Below are positions 1 to 8,302 of a stretch of DNA of 64,000 bases, piece after piece. Source of the stretch: Marinobacter fonticola (GTDB taxonomy: Bacteria; Pseudomonadota; Gammaproteobacteria; Pseudomonadales; Oleiphilaceae); assembly GCF_008122265.1 (NCBI RefSeq), contig NZ_CP043042.1:1550001-1614000 (forward strand), written 5' to 3'. The notes below the pieces were generated by a model. It did no database searches. It saw only the letters and a list, made by a program, of their open reading frames with translations, and was not told the DNA's origin. The translations under genes and the position numbers were made by a program. The number at the start of each line of letters is the position of its first letter. Within the stretch, counting starts at the first letter, position 1.

Positions 1-790
1 AGTTATGGACCCGCGGAGCCATTTCATTCGCAACCAATGCGTCGTCCGTCTCGAAAAGTTCCAGTGCCAGCACGCCTACGTAATCCAATTCGTTGAGTAG
101 CGTGCGGACATAGTGCTCGGCACTTTCCTGAATCTCCGGCCGAAGTCCGGGGGCCGGGGCAATGGAATAGCGCAAGATACCGTCTCTGTGGACGTTCTCT
201 GCCATGGGATAGATGGCTACCTCGCCATCCTCGCCGCGAGCCGCAATAACCGAGACTTCGCGGTTGAAGTCGACGAACTTTTCGACAATCAGTTTTTCGT
301 GGCCAATGGCTGCCCAGGCGTGATCGGCCTCTTCCGGCGAACGTAGCACGGCCTGGCCTTTACCGTCGTAGCCCTCGGTGTTCGACTTCGCAACCACGGG
401 GCAGCCCAGTTCATCGGCTGCCTTGCGCAGGTTGGCTGCGCTCTCGGCAATGCGCCATTCCGGTGTGGGTATGCCCAGGCTGCCGAACAAGGTCTTTTCC
501 GCCTCTCGGTTCTGGCACACTTGCAGGGCTCGAGGCGAGGGATAGACCGTCTTCTCTCGGGCTATGATTTCGGCGACTTCGACCGGTAGGTGCTCGAATT
601 CATAGGTGACCCGGTCGACCCGAGCGAGGAAATCTTTCAGGTACTCGTGGTTACGGTCGATAATGACTTCGCCCAAGCCAACGCTGGGGCTGCCCGAAAG
701 ATCGTAGAATACAAACTGATTAGCCAGAGGATAGCCGGCGAGGGCGAGCATGCGTCCAAGTTGTCCGGCTCCTAGAACACCAATGCGCAT
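1..790 (-). CDS. purK: N5-carboxyaminoimidazole ribonucleotide synthase PurK (3' part beyond window)
   Basis: ATP-grasp enzyme of purine synthesis that carboxylates AIR to N5-CAIR with ATP and bicarbonate. The protein begins MRIGVLGAGQLGRM, the PurK N-terminal nucleotide-binding loop, and continues with YEFEHLP, CPVVAKSNTEGYDGKGQ (ATP-grasp glycine loop) and ALELFETDDALVANEMAPR (metal-binding end of the ATP-grasp fold). The ATG is at 790 and the frame stays open to base 1, so the C-terminal part lies outside the window. It lies 56 bp downstream of purE on the same strand, the usual purEK operon; PurE converts its product to CAIR. Identification is firm. Confidence 0.95.
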   Translation of the reverse strand, partial: MRIGVLGAGQLGRMLALAGYPLANQFVFYDLSGSPSVGLGEVIIDRNHEYLKDFLARVDRVTYEFEHLPVEVAEIIAREKTVYPSPRALQVCQNREAEKTLFGSLGIPTPEWRIAESAANLRKAADELGCPVVAKSNTEGYDGKGQAVLRSPEEADHAWAAIGHEKLIVEKFVDFNREVSVIAARGEDGEVAIYPMAENVHRDGILRYSIAPAPGLRPEIQESAEHYVRTLLNELDYVGVLALELFETDDALVANEMAPRVHN

Positions 791-846
791 TGGTTACTCC
801 GTTGATGTTCGAATTGCTGCAACGTTCAGAATAGCGGGGGCCCGAA

Positions 847-1338
847 TTACTCGGCCCGCGGGTCCGGGTTGTCCAGGACGGCCTGGGTCTGGTCGTTACG
901 GAACTGCTCCACCGCGTCGCGAATGTTTGCATTATTAAGCCCGAGAATCTGGGCTGCAAGCAGTCCGGCGTTGGTCGCGCCGGCATTGCCGATGGCCAGG
1001 GTGCCGACGGCAACGCCGCCAGGCATTTGGGCAATTGAAAGCAGTGAATCCAAACCGTTGAGCGCTTTCGATTGGACAGGCACCCCCAGCACCGGAAGCG
1101 CCGTTTGGGATGCGATCATACCTGGCAGGTGAGCCGCGCCGCCGGCGCCGGCAATAATAACCTGAATGCCGCGGCCAGAGGCGCCACGGGCGTATTCGAA
1201 AAGCAAGTCAGGCGTGCGGTGGGCCGAAACAACCTGGGTTTCATAGGCGACGCCCAGCTTTTCCAGCATGTTGGCGGCATGCTCCATTGTCGGCCAATCC
1301 GACTTGGAGCCCATGATGAGACCAACTTGCGGCTGCAT
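847..1338 (-). CDS. purE: N5-CAIR mutase PurE
   Basis: Converts N5-CAIR to CAIR in de novo purine synthesis. At 163 residues it has the normal class I PurE length. Family motifs are visible: the N-terminal [13 protein letters not shown] (phosphate-binding loop), VVSAHRTPD with the catalytic histidine, and [14 protein letters not shown] chose the ATG at 1338 because AGGA lies 8 bases before it; a TTG two codons upstream (1344) is the alternative. It is co-oriented with purK just downstream and they probably share a transcript starting in the 215-bp gap before the divergent gene at 1560. Confidence 0.95.
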   Translation of the reverse strand: MQPQVGLIMGSKSDWPTMEHAANMLEKLGVAYETQVVSAHRTPDLLFEYARGASGRGIQVIIAGAGGAAHLPGMIASQTALPVLGVPVQSKALNGLDSLLSIAQMPGGVAVGTLAIGNAGATNAGLLAAQILGLNNANIRDAVEQFRNDQTQAVLDNPDPRAE

Positions 1339-1559
1339 AAGCAAGGTCCTGGTATGTTAAAAAGAAAGCCGAGCATTGTAGGCACTGCCTGTTTGCCATG
1401 CAAATATTGTCGAGGATGCCGCACAACGGTTGCTGTCACTGCGCCATGCCGTTTGTCGCCAGGATTAAAGTGCAGGCATTCAATAATTTTGGCGTGACCG
1501 ATTGCGAATCGATAAGATCGATACCGAACAGATTTCACCATATTGATTTGGGGTAAACC

Positions 1560-2474
1560 ATGGAACCGATACGTCCTGAGCGGGATGAAGTAAGGACATC
1601 GACAAAAGCCGCGGGTGCCGGTAACGACAAACCACCCAGAAATACGGCTAAGCAGGATGTGATCCGTGACAAGGGATCGAGTAACGGTTCGGGTGGTATT
1701 ACGGCGTTTTTGGCCATTCTACTCATTCTCTCGATAGTCGCCGGAGGCTGGGGCTGGTATTCCCAGGGACAGCGTATCGACCAGATGTCCGAGCGCTTGC
1801 AGGAAGCAGACTACTGGGCTCGCCAGAGCAAGTTGGCGCTCGCACGTTTTGAGGGTCAGCTTAGTGAAACCGGCGAGACGCTGCAGGAAAAGGGGTCCGA
1901 TCTCTCGGGGGAGATTGCCAAGCTGAATAAGCGCACCGAGACAGCGGATAGCGAGATTCGCAAGCTGTGGGCCGTGGCGAATGAGCGCAACAAAGAGGCG
2001 ATCAACGCTAATAAGGCCGCACTAGCCTATCTGGAGGAGACCACCAGCACGCTGAAAAATAGCGTTAAGGCGACGACGGACAGCTTGCAGGCCGAGATTG
2101 AGGCATTGCAGGCCGCTTCCGAGAAACGGGCCGCCACGGTGGAGCAACTGACCGGGACGGTTGAAGGCATGCAGCCGCGCTTGCAGCAGGTCGAGCAAAC
2201 CGCCCAGCAAATGGCGAGTACGGTTGAGCAGCGTCTTGACCGCTTTGGCCGGGAGCAGGATCTGGCCCGCCAGGAGCTGGTAGCCCGTCTGAATAGTCTG
2301 GAGGGGTCGTCCGGCAACCTGCAGTCGGTGCGTAACGAGCTGGCCAATACCCGCCAGAGGCTGGGCCAGGTCGAGGGTGCTATCGATGCCATCGATGCAG
2401 CCCGCGCCCAGCTCAACTCCCGCCTGATCCGTCTGAACGAAGAGATCGATACCCTGCGCGCGCGGGGCGGCTAA
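1560..2474 (+). CDS. Membrane-anchored coiled-coil protein, function unknown
   Basis: 304 residues. A basic/polar N-terminal tail of about 45 residues is followed by one hydrophobic segment (GITAFLAILLILSIVAGGW, about residues 49-67), then about 230 residues rich in Ala, Glu, Gln, Leu and Arg with heptad-like spacing, i.e. a long coiled coil that would lie in the periplasm if the N-terminus is cytoplasmic. No catalytic motif is visible. It is divergent from purEK and is followed by a lipoprotein gene in the same direction. Pseudomonas and Marinobacter carry similar proteins annotated only as hypothetical or 'ATPase'; nothing seen here supports ATPase activity. The reading frame is secure, the function unknown. 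Confidence 0.8.
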   Translation: MEPIRPERDEVRTSTKAAGAGNDKPPRNTAKQDVIRDKGSSNGSGGITAFLAILLILSIVAGGWGWYSQGQRIDQMSERLQEADYWARQSKLALARFEGQLSETGETLQEKGSDLSGEIAKLNKRTETADSEIRKLWAVANERNKEAINANKAALAYLEETTSTLKNSVKATTDSLQAEIEALQAASEKRAATVEQLTGTVEGMQPRLQQVEQTAQQMASTVEQRLDRFGREQDLARQELVARLNSLEGSSGNLQSVRNELANTRQRLGQVEGAIDAIDAARAQLNSRLIRLNEEIDTLRARGG

Positions 2475-2601
2475 TAGTCAGCAGCGGATAGGCTCATTTT
2501 CATGTAACAGTTTGTATTCATCCCTTGCGGTACTTCTCGGTTTGATTCGCCCGCCTGTTGCTATCATCCGAGCTCATCAGGGTATTAGGGGATGACATAC
2601 C

Positions 2602-3468
2602 ATGGGCAATGCGCCACTCATCGCGCTTAGCGGACTGCTTGCCCTTGCCGGACTGCTGAGTGGATGCGCCATTCACCAGTCGATCGGCAAGAGCACAGGG
2701 GCCTTTCTACACCCGGTTTCAGGGCACGATTTCGTACACATTCCCAACAGCGATTGGGATCGGCAGAACCATGCTTTGCTGTACTTCTACCGGCCTCACT
2801 CGCAATGGGCCGCGGATGAGATCGAGTCTCCCAGCGTCTACGTCGATGGCCATCATTATTTCAACTTCCGCAACGACAGCTATACCTGGTTAGTCGTTGC
2901 CCCAGGGCCGCGACACATCATCATGCGGCGCCCCCTGTTGGGTCTCGAGGGGATCAACGACCTCGACCTAAGCCGTATTGCCGATGCCAAGCTGGACGCC
3001 GGGGCCGGTGAAATATACTACCTGCGCTACAGCGAAGTGGAGCCGCCAGCCCGGGCTCATCCGGATTTGAATCCAGAGCATGCGCTTGCCAGTGGGGATT
3101 TGCAGCTGGTGACCCGGGAATTCGCAATGACTGGCGAGCAGGAGCTTGCGTCCACCCAGTTTTTAAACAGCGACTTGTTGGCACCCAATCACGCAGCGGT
3201 AGCGATTGTAGAGGCCAACCAGGATTACGACTACGAACGGCGTCTGGAAGAGTTGGAGGCCGCTCGAGAGGCAGAAATCGAATCGATGAAAGACAAGGGG
3301 ATGTATGAAGCGGCCCCTTGGTATTGGCCCTTCGGTGGCGGACCGACCCAGCCTTTGGAAACGGACCGGCAGATCCGGGCGCTGGAGTCTTCTTACGCCG
3401 CTCTGGAGGCAGAACGCGAAGCGGCCAAAGCGGCGCAAGACGATGGCCATTGGTGGTGGCCGTTCTAG
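2602..3468 (+). CDS. Lipoprotein, DUF2846-like, with tryptophan-rich WPF motifs
   Basis: 288 residues. The N-terminus has a signal peptide ending in the lipobox LLSGC (Cys about 22), so it should be lipid-anchored. The part around residues 60-140 (ALLYFYRPHSQW, SVYVDGHHYFNFRNDSYTW) resembles the DUF2846 beta-rich domain found in small bacterial lipoproteins. The C-terminal third is charged and helical (two ExxxREAE-type stretches) and contains two short aromatic clusters, APWYWPFGGG in the middle and HWWWPF at the very end. It follows the coiled-coil gene by 127 bp and precedes a structured repeat element. Role unknown; the lipoprotein call is firm, the family call moderate. Confidence 0.75.
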   Translation: MGNAPLIALSGLLALAGLLSGCAIHQSIGKSTGAFLHPVSGHDFVHIPNSDWDRQNHALLYFYRPHSQWAADEIESPSVYVDGHHYFNFRNDSYTWLVVAPGPRHIIMRRPLLGLEGINDLDLSRIADAKLDAGAGEIYYLRYSEVEPPARAHPDLNPEHALASGDLQLVTREFAMTGEQELASTQFLNSDLLAPNHAAVAIVEANQDYDYERRLEELEAAREAEIESMKDKGMYEAAPWYWPFGGGPTQPLETDRQIRALESSYAALEAEREAAKAAQDDGHWWWPF

Positions 3469-3599
3469 CGTGACCGATTCGAGAGGCCTTACCCTGAATT
3501 CGATGTCCATCCCCCAATAAAATGGTGCCCGCTAAAATAGTTCCTTCAATTATCGCCTGCTGCGTTGCGCACTGCTTTAGTCTGTCTAGACTTAAGCAA

Positions 3600-3868
3600 A
3601 GGAACCTCTGATTAAGCCTATTGGCGATTCTGCAAGCCTTGAGGGCTTTTCTGGCAAGGCGCGGATCGCCGGCAATGGCGTAGTCCTTGCCAAGATTCGC
3701 AACGCAGTCCAGAGAGGCCCTCAAGGCTTGCCCAAAGGGGCTCTCCCTGAAAGCCGGACTGCTACGTTGCGACTTCTTGAAAGGCAATCAGCCTTCCTGC
3801 GAAGCCGCGCCTTGATTCCGGCTTTCAGGGAGAGCCAGAATCGCCAATAGGCTTAATCAGAGGTTCCT
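3600..3868. repeat. MITE-like element with perfect 33-bp terminal inverted repeats and nested hairpins
   Basis: Bases 3600-3632 are the exact reverse complement of 3836-3868. Inside lie two more perfect inverted pairs: 3633-3646 with 3717-3730 (14 bp) and 3739-3758 with 3817-3836 (20 bp). There is no coding capacity for a transposase in the 269 bp, and no clear target-site duplication beyond a possible AA. The end sequence recurs, diverged, at 45768-45798 and 57831-57894. It fits a non-autonomous miniature transposable element or a large REP-like structure, and would also fold strongly in RNA between the lipoprotein gene and the gene at 3904. The 131 bp before it (3469-3599) hold nothing I recognise. 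Confidence 0.75.
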
Positions 3869-3903
3869 AAGGGAGCGGCCCCCACAATAACAATGGGAAC
3901 ACC

Positions 3904-4383
3904 ATGTCACTCAGGGATTCAGTTGAGGGAACGTTTAGTTGGGCGCGGCAGCGCCTGACAAAAATAGGTACGCGCTATCTGGCGATGTTGGACGAGCAGG
4001 TTGAAACCATTCAGCACAGGCTGGACGACATCAATCAGCGCCTGGCTGAAGAAACCGTACCGGAAGAGCGAAAATCCAGAGTAGGGCGTCTCGCGCTCGA
4101 GCGTAAAGCGGCTTCCGTAGCGCACATGGCCAGCTCCGTCGTACGCTCGAGAACGCGTAGGACCGCGCCTGGAGCACCGGAGTCGAAGCGGCCGGCGGCC
4201 GAGACCACAGGTGCGGCCAAGAACAACAATGAAAACAAAGGCGCGACAGACAAGCGCGGTAAAAACAGCAGCGTCAGGCAGAAGGCTGCTCGCTCTGGGA
4301 CGCAGCCCAAGCGTTCACCCGCGGCCGGTGAATCGACGGCACGACGGTCTCGTAAATCTACCGGTAAACCATCCCAGTCTTGA
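3904..4383 (+). CDS. Small protein with helical head and basic disordered tail, unknown
   Basis: 159 residues in two parts. Residues 1-75 are predicted helical (ARQRLTKIGTRYLAMLDEQV, then an ERK-rich helix). Residues 80-159 are low-complexity, rich in Lys, Arg, Ser, Ala, Thr and Gly, like the tails of AlgP/histone-H1-like or phasin-associated proteins. The ATG lies only 35 bp after the MITE-like element, whose insertion may have altered its promoter or leader. Nucleic-acid or polyanion binding is possible from the charge but is only inference. No signal peptide or membrane segment is visible. Confidence 0.65.
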   Translation: MSLRDSVEGTFSWARQRLTKIGTRYLAMLDEQVETIQHRLDDINQRLAEETVPEERKSRVGRLALERKAASVAHMASSVVRSRTRRTAPGAPESKRPAAETTGAAKNNNENKGATDKRGKNSSVRQKAARSGTQPKRSPAAGESTARRSRKSTGKPSQS

Positions 4384-4462
4384 CCCTGCCAGATTTAAAA
4401 ACTGGGGGAGTGTGCGCAAATTAACCAATTGAGTTCTGTTCGAAATTTTCCTCGAAAAATAT

Positions 4463-4490
4463 TTGACAGGCTCACTCAAATGCTTAAAAT
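4463..4490 (+). promoter_or_regulatory. Sigma-70 promoter of the tRNA operon
   Basis: A perfect -35 TTGACA (4463-4468) and a -10 TAAAAT (4485-4490) are 16 bp apart, followed by a GC-rich GCGCGTC discriminator, the pattern associated with stringently controlled stable-RNA promoters. The first tRNA begins 65 bp downstream. Confidence 0.75.
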
Positions 4491-4555
4491 GCGCGTCTCA
4501 TCTGGATGACACAGCCAACGCTAAACGGCAAATGTCTGTGTTTTCCGCGCTGATT

Positions 4556-4631
4556 GGGTGGTTAGCTCAGCTGGGAGAGCATCGCCCTTACAAGGCGAGG
4601 GTCACTGGTTCGATCCCAGTACCACCCACCA
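4556..4631 (+). tRNA. tRNA-Val(TAC), copy 1
   Basis: Full cloverleaf: acceptor GGGTGGT pairs with ACCACCC, D-arm GCTC/GAGC, anticodon arm TCGCC-CTTACAA-GGCGA with anticodon TAC, T-arm ACTGG-TTCGATC-CCAGT, and encoded CCA. First gene of a three-tRNA operon. Confidence 0.97.
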
Positions 4632-4674
4632 ATTCAGCGCCAGTCGGTACCCCACCGACAGCGGGATGATAAGC

Positions 4675-4751
4675 GGAGCGGTAGTTCAGCTGGTTAGAAT
4701 ACCGGCCTGTCACGCCGGGGGTCGCGGGTTCGAGTCCCGTCCGCTCCGCCA
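4675..4751 (+). tRNA. tRNA-Asp(GTC)
   Basis: 77 nt with acceptor GGAGCGG/CCGCTCC, discriminator G, anticodon GTC in the loop CTGTCAC, T-loop TTCGAGT and encoded CCA. It lies 43 bp after the first tRNA-Val and 16 bp before the second; no promoter is needed between them. Confidence 0.97.
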
Positions 4752-4767
4752 TTTTTTTCTTCTTCCG

Positions 4768-4843
4768 GGGTGGTTAGCTCAGCTGGGAGAGCATCGCCCT
4801 TACAAGGCGAGGGTCACTGGTTCGATCCCAGTACCACCCACCA
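4768..4843 (+). tRNA. tRNA-Val(TAC), copy 2
   Basis: Identical in all 76 bases to the copy at 4556-4631, including CCA. The identity and close spacing point to tandem duplication or gene conversion within the operon. The downstream 200 bp up to fabG hold no obvious plus-strand terminator. Confidence 0.97.
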
Positions 4844-5006
4844 TTTCTGCAGTTTCCGCCAATTTTTCGCCTATCTGTACTCGCTTGCCTGAAGTGTTCC
4901 CTATCGTTATCGGCAATAACCGCTACCCACTATTCTCTATTTTTCTCTAGTTTCGCATTGCCTCTCCGACTGCGTTGTAGTCAGGTCGTGCATCTCGTCC
5001 GAGCGA

Positions 5007-5031
5007 AAATCCCCCGACCGAAGCCGGGGAT
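5007..5031 (-). terminator. Candidate intrinsic terminator of the fabG-like gene
   Basis: Read on the minus strand, ATCCCCGG and CGGGGGAT form a GC-rich stem around a TTCG-containing loop, followed by TTTTC. It lies 17 bp beyond the stop codon of the minus-strand SDR gene. Confidence 0.55.
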
Positions 5032-5047
5032 GTTGGTGCGGACGGCT

Positions 5048-6457
5048 TTACTTGCCGACCAGTGACTGACCGCACACCCGCACGACATTTCCGGAAACGC
5101 CTGCGGACTGGGGATTGCAGTACCAGGCGATAGTTTCTGCCACGTCCACCGGAAGGCCGCCCTGAGATAGGCTGTTCATGCGCCGGCCGGCCTCGCGAAT
5201 AGTGAGTGGCATCGCCGCTGTCATTTGCGTCTCGATAAAACCCGGTGCCACGGCATTGATCGTAATACCGTTTTTCAGCGAGCGTGCCATGGCTTCAACA
5301 TAGCCAATGACGCCGCTTTTCGAGGTGGAATAATTGGTCTGGCCAAAGTTACCGGCGATGCCGCTGATGGAGGATACGCAGACGATGCGTCCGTTCTCAC
5401 GAATCAGCTTGCGCTTGAGCAATTCTTCGTCGATCAGCTCCTCGGCGGTCAGGTTGACGGCGATTGCCATATCCCAGAAATGCTCGGGCATGTTGCCCAG
5501 AGTCTTGTCCCGGGTCACCCCTGCGTTATGAACGATCAGGTCGATGCCGTTGCCCATGTCTTCGATAAATTCGGCGATCAGCTTGGGCGCGTTGGGTTCG
5601 GTAATGTCGCAGGCCAGCGGCTGCCCCCCAATGCGCCTAGCAACGGTCCCCAGGTCGGTCATCGCCGCCGGGATGTCCAGCGCTATCACGGTCGCACCGT
5701 CCCGGGCCAGGGTTTCGGCAATGGACGCGCCAATACCGCGTGAGGCACCGGTGACCAGGGCCACTTTGCCAGCCAGGGGGGCGACCGGGTTTGTGGCATT
5801 GTTGCCTGTTTCCGCCTTACCAATCTTGACCACTTGGCCGGAGACATAGGCTGAGCGAGGAGACAGGAAGAAGCGAACGCTGGAATCGATTCGTTCCTCG
5901 GCGTTCGGGGCGATCCAGATCAGATTGGCGGTGGCGCCTTTCTTGCCGATCTCCTTGCCAATACTGCGCACGAACCCTTCCAGCGCTTGCTGTGAGGCCG
6001 CGTGAGCGGGCTTACGACAGGTGTGAGGGTCCTGGCCGATCACCAGGACGCGGCTGTTCCTGCCGAGCTTTCGGATTACGGGATGGAAGAAATCGTAGAG
6101 AGAACGGAGCTCTGTCGTGTTCTTGATACCGCTAGCATCGAATATCAGTGCCGAGAATGTCCGCTCGATGTTGCCGGCAATATCCAGCGGCTTGGCTTTG
6201 CTGCCCGCCTTGGCAGAATCGATCAGACGCTCCGCACCCGAGGCATGAAATACGCGCGCGGGACTGGCGCCAACAAGGCTGCCCAAAGTCTGGATGGCGC
6301 GCGCGCCCTCGGCGGCGCCTATTAGAATGTCGCCTTCGATGAAAGGCTGATCTGTGCGCTGCCAACGTTTCAGCACCACCGGCGCAGGCAGGCCCAGGGT
6401 GTTGGCGGCGGATTTGCCGACCGGCGTATTGACGAGCTTGAAGTAAAGGTCTGACAT
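5048..6457 (-). CDS. High-molecular-weight 3-oxoacyl-ACP/CoA reductase (FabG4-like SDR)
   Basis: 469 residues, about twice the length of ordinary FabG. The C-terminal half is a complete short-chain dehydrogenase: NAD(P) loop TGASRGIGASIAETL, HNAG, catalytic serine in CVSSISG, and the YxxxK motif in YSTSKSG. The N-terminal ~200 residues form a second, degenerate Rossmann-like domain, as in mycobacterial FabG4. I chose the ATG at 6457 (MSDLYFKLVNTPVGKSAANT) because AGGA precedes it by 7 bases; the frame is open upstream but has no comparable start. It is divergent from a thiolase, the same pairing as fabG4/fadA2 of mycobacteria and the SDR/thiolase pair of Pseudomonas, suggesting a role in beta-oxidation or its reversal. 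Confidence 0.9.
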   Translation of the reverse strand: MSDLYFKLVNTPVGKSAANTLGLPAPVVLKRWQRTDQPFIEGDILIGAAEGARAIQTLGSLVGASPARVFHASGAERLIDSAKAGSKAKPLDIAGNIERTFSALIFDASGIKNTTELRSLYDFFHPVIRKLGRNSRVLVIGQDPHTCRKPAHAASQQALEGFVRSIGKEIGKKGATANLIWIAPNAEERIDSSVRFFLSPRSAYVSGQVVKIGKAETGNNATNPVAPLAGKVALVTGASRGIGASIAETLARDGATVIALDIPAAMTDLGTVARRIGGQPLACDITEPNAPKLIAEFIEDMGNGIDLIVHNAGVTRDKTLGNMPEHFWDMAIAVNLTAEELIDEELLKRKLIRENGRIVCVSSISGIAGNFGQTNYSTSKSGVIGYVEAMARSLKNGITINAVAPGFIETQMTAAMPLTIREAGRRMNSLSQGGLPVDVAETIAWYCNPQSAGVSGNVVRVCGQSLVGK

Positions 6458-6849
6458 AGTGGTTTCCTTGCTTGTTATAAGCATCGCAAAGTTAGCGAGC
6501 CGCTGAATAGATCTTAGTACCCGTCGAGCCCTTGCCAAGCGTCGTAAAGCGTCTAATACACGGTGTCTCGGGGCTTGCCCTATGGACCGTTCAGAGCGAT
6601 GCTTGTCCGCGTTGCGGTATTTTTCAATGGCTACCGGAAGCACCTTGCCGAGCTGCGCCTCGATACAGGATCGCTCTGAACGCCGCACAAGTACAAAGAG
6701 TCCAATCAGGATCTCCCGGCTCATGGTATGGGAGCTGAGATCGTTTGAATTGACTTAACGCTCTGGGGCCGTTGTCAGGCCTGCCAATGAGCGCTGGACC
6801 GGCCACGCTAGACTGCCGGACATTCCCCTTCGAATGACAGGATAACCTC
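6458..6849. promoter_or_regulatory. Divergent promoter region of the SDR/thiolase pair, with a 13-bp inverted repeat
   Basis: This 392-bp gap separates the two divergent start codons and must hold both promoters. A perfect inverted repeat CGTTCAGAGCGAT lies at 6588-6600 and 6670-6682 (69 bp between arms). The wide spacing is unusual for a single dimer site but could allow looping between two half-operators. I see no convincing sigma-70 boxes and no real gene here. Confidence 0.4.
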
Positions 6850-8172
6850 ATGGCACAGACAAACAATTCCGGCGCGCAAAAAGCCGGCGGCCCATCGGCG
6901 CAACAGGTGAAGCGCGTTGCCATCATCGGCGGTAACCGCCTCCCGTTTGCCCGTTCCAATACGGCTTATAGCAAACTGAGTAACCAGGAGCTGCTGACTG
7001 CGACGCTGCGTGGACTGGTCGACCGGTATGGTCTGGAAGGCAAGCGTATGGGAGAAGTCGCTGCTGGCGCCGTGATCAAACATTCACGAGACTTCAACCT
7101 GACCCGGGAATCGGTCATCAGCTGCGGCCTTGCGCCGGAAACGCCGGCCTACGACGTTCAGCAGGCCTGTGGTACTGGGCTGGAGGCCGCCATATTGGTC
7201 GCCAACAAGATCGCTCTGGGGCAGATCGAATGTGGCATTGCCGGTGGCACGGACACCACCTCTGACGCGCCGATCGGAGTCGGCGAGGGGTTGCGCGAAA
7301 TTTTGCTGGACCTGAACCGTGCCAAAACCCATACCGAGCGGCTGAAAATTCTGGGACGTTTCCGGCCCAGCCATCTGGTCCCGGAATTTCCCGAGAATGG
7401 AGAGCCCCGCACCGGCATGTCCATGGGCGAGCACTGCCAGATCACCGCGCATGAGTGGAAAATACCGCGTGAAGACCAGGATTTACTGGCTTATGAAAGC
7501 CATCAGAAGCTGGCTGCGGCCTATCAGGAGGGCTTCTTCGAGGATTTGGTGACGCCGCTGGCTGGGCTGGAAAAAGACAACGTGCTGCGTCCGGAAACCA
7601 CCTTGGAAAAGTTCGCCACGCTCAAGCCCGCCTTCGATCGTGAGAACGGCACCATGACCGCTGCGAACAGCACCGCGCTGACCGACGGAGCGTCATGCGT
7701 TCTGCTGGCCAGTGAGGCGTGGGCCAAGGCGAACAATCTGGACATTCAGGCTTATCTGACATTCTCCGAAGTAGCCGCTGTCGATTTCGTCGATAAACGG
7801 GAAGGGCTGTTGATGGCGCCTGCCTATGCAGTACCGCGCATGCTCGATCGTGCGGGCATAACACTGCAGGACTTCGACCTTTACGAAATCCATGAAGCCT
7901 TTGCCGCCCAAGTTCTCTCTACGCTGAAAGCTTGGGAGGATCCGACATTTTGCAAGCAGCGCCTGGGCCTGGATAAACCGTTAGGCAGCATCGATCGCGC
8001 CAAGCTGAACCTCAAGGGCAGCAGCCTGGCCACCGGCCATCCCTTCGCCGCCACCGGCGGACGCATTATCGCTACCTTGGCCAAGCAGTTGCAGCAGCGG
8101 GGGAGCGGTCGTGGCCTGATCTCTATCTGTGCAGCCGGTGGGCAGGGTGTCACGGCGATTCTGGAGCGCTAG
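6850..8172 (+). CDS. Acetyl-CoA C-acyltransferase (thiolase, FadI/FadA2 type)
   Basis: 440 residues, thiolase-family length. It carries the nucleophile cysteine in QQACGTGLEAA, the NEAF-equivalent IHEAFAAQ, the catalytic histidine in ATGHPFAATGGR and the C-terminal ISICAAGGQG with the second cysteine. It thus cleaves 3-ketoacyl-CoA or condenses acyl-CoAs. It is longer than FadA and closer in layout to FadI, the anaerobic/long-chain thiolase. The first ~20 residues are a variable polar extension. The divergent SDR reductase acts on the preceding/following 3-hydroxy/3-keto intermediates, so the pair probably works on one acyl-CoA pathway. Confidence 0.93.
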   Translation: MAQTNNSGAQKAGGPSAQQVKRVAIIGGNRLPFARSNTAYSKLSNQELLTATLRGLVDRYGLEGKRMGEVAAGAVIKHSRDFNLTRESVISCGLAPETPAYDVQQACGTGLEAAILVANKIALGQIECGIAGGTDTTSDAPIGVGEGLREILLDLNRAKTHTERLKILGRFRPSHLVPEFPENGEPRTGMSMGEHCQITAHEWKIPREDQDLLAYESHQKLAAAYQEGFFEDLVTPLAGLEKDNVLRPETTLEKFATLKPAFDRENGTMTAANSTALTDGASCVLLASEAWAKANNLDIQAYLTFSEVAAVDFVDKREGLLMAPAYAVPRMLDRAGITLQDFDLYEIHEAFAAQVLSTLKAWEDPTFCKQRLGLDKPLGSIDRAKLNLKGSSLATGHPFAATGGRIIATLAKQLQQRGSGRGLISICAAGGQGVTAILER

Positions 8173-8230
8173 TTGCTCTCGCGCGGATGTCGAGTGGAGA
8201 TAAAGAGTGTAGATACAGCTTCAGCGTTGA

Positions 8231-8248
8231 CGGGCCCGTACGGGCCCG
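8231..8248. repeat. 18-bp perfect palindrome between convergent genes
   Basis: CGGGCCCGTACGGGCCCG is its own reverse complement. It lies between the 3' ends of the thiolase and the minus-strand membrane protein, so it may act as a bidirectional transcription roadblock, although no T-run follows on either strand. Confidence 0.5.
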
Positions 8249-8302
8249 GATAGCTTTCGCCGAAAAGCGAGTGGTTTAGTAAGCGATTGATCGGGATGAC
8301 TA

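Noticed and set aside
2954..3787. 277-residue minus-strand frame across the MITE
   Set aside because: Runs through the inverted-repeat element and opposite the lipoprotein; Pro/Arg-rich with no ribosome site.
3600..3868. Complete insertion sequence
   Set aside because: No transposase frame fits inside 269 bp and no flanking duplication is clear.
6458..6724. 89-residue N-terminal extension of the SDR frame
   Set aside because: Composition is Arg-rich and unlike the family; a good AGGA-ATG start at 6457 gives the usual N-terminus.
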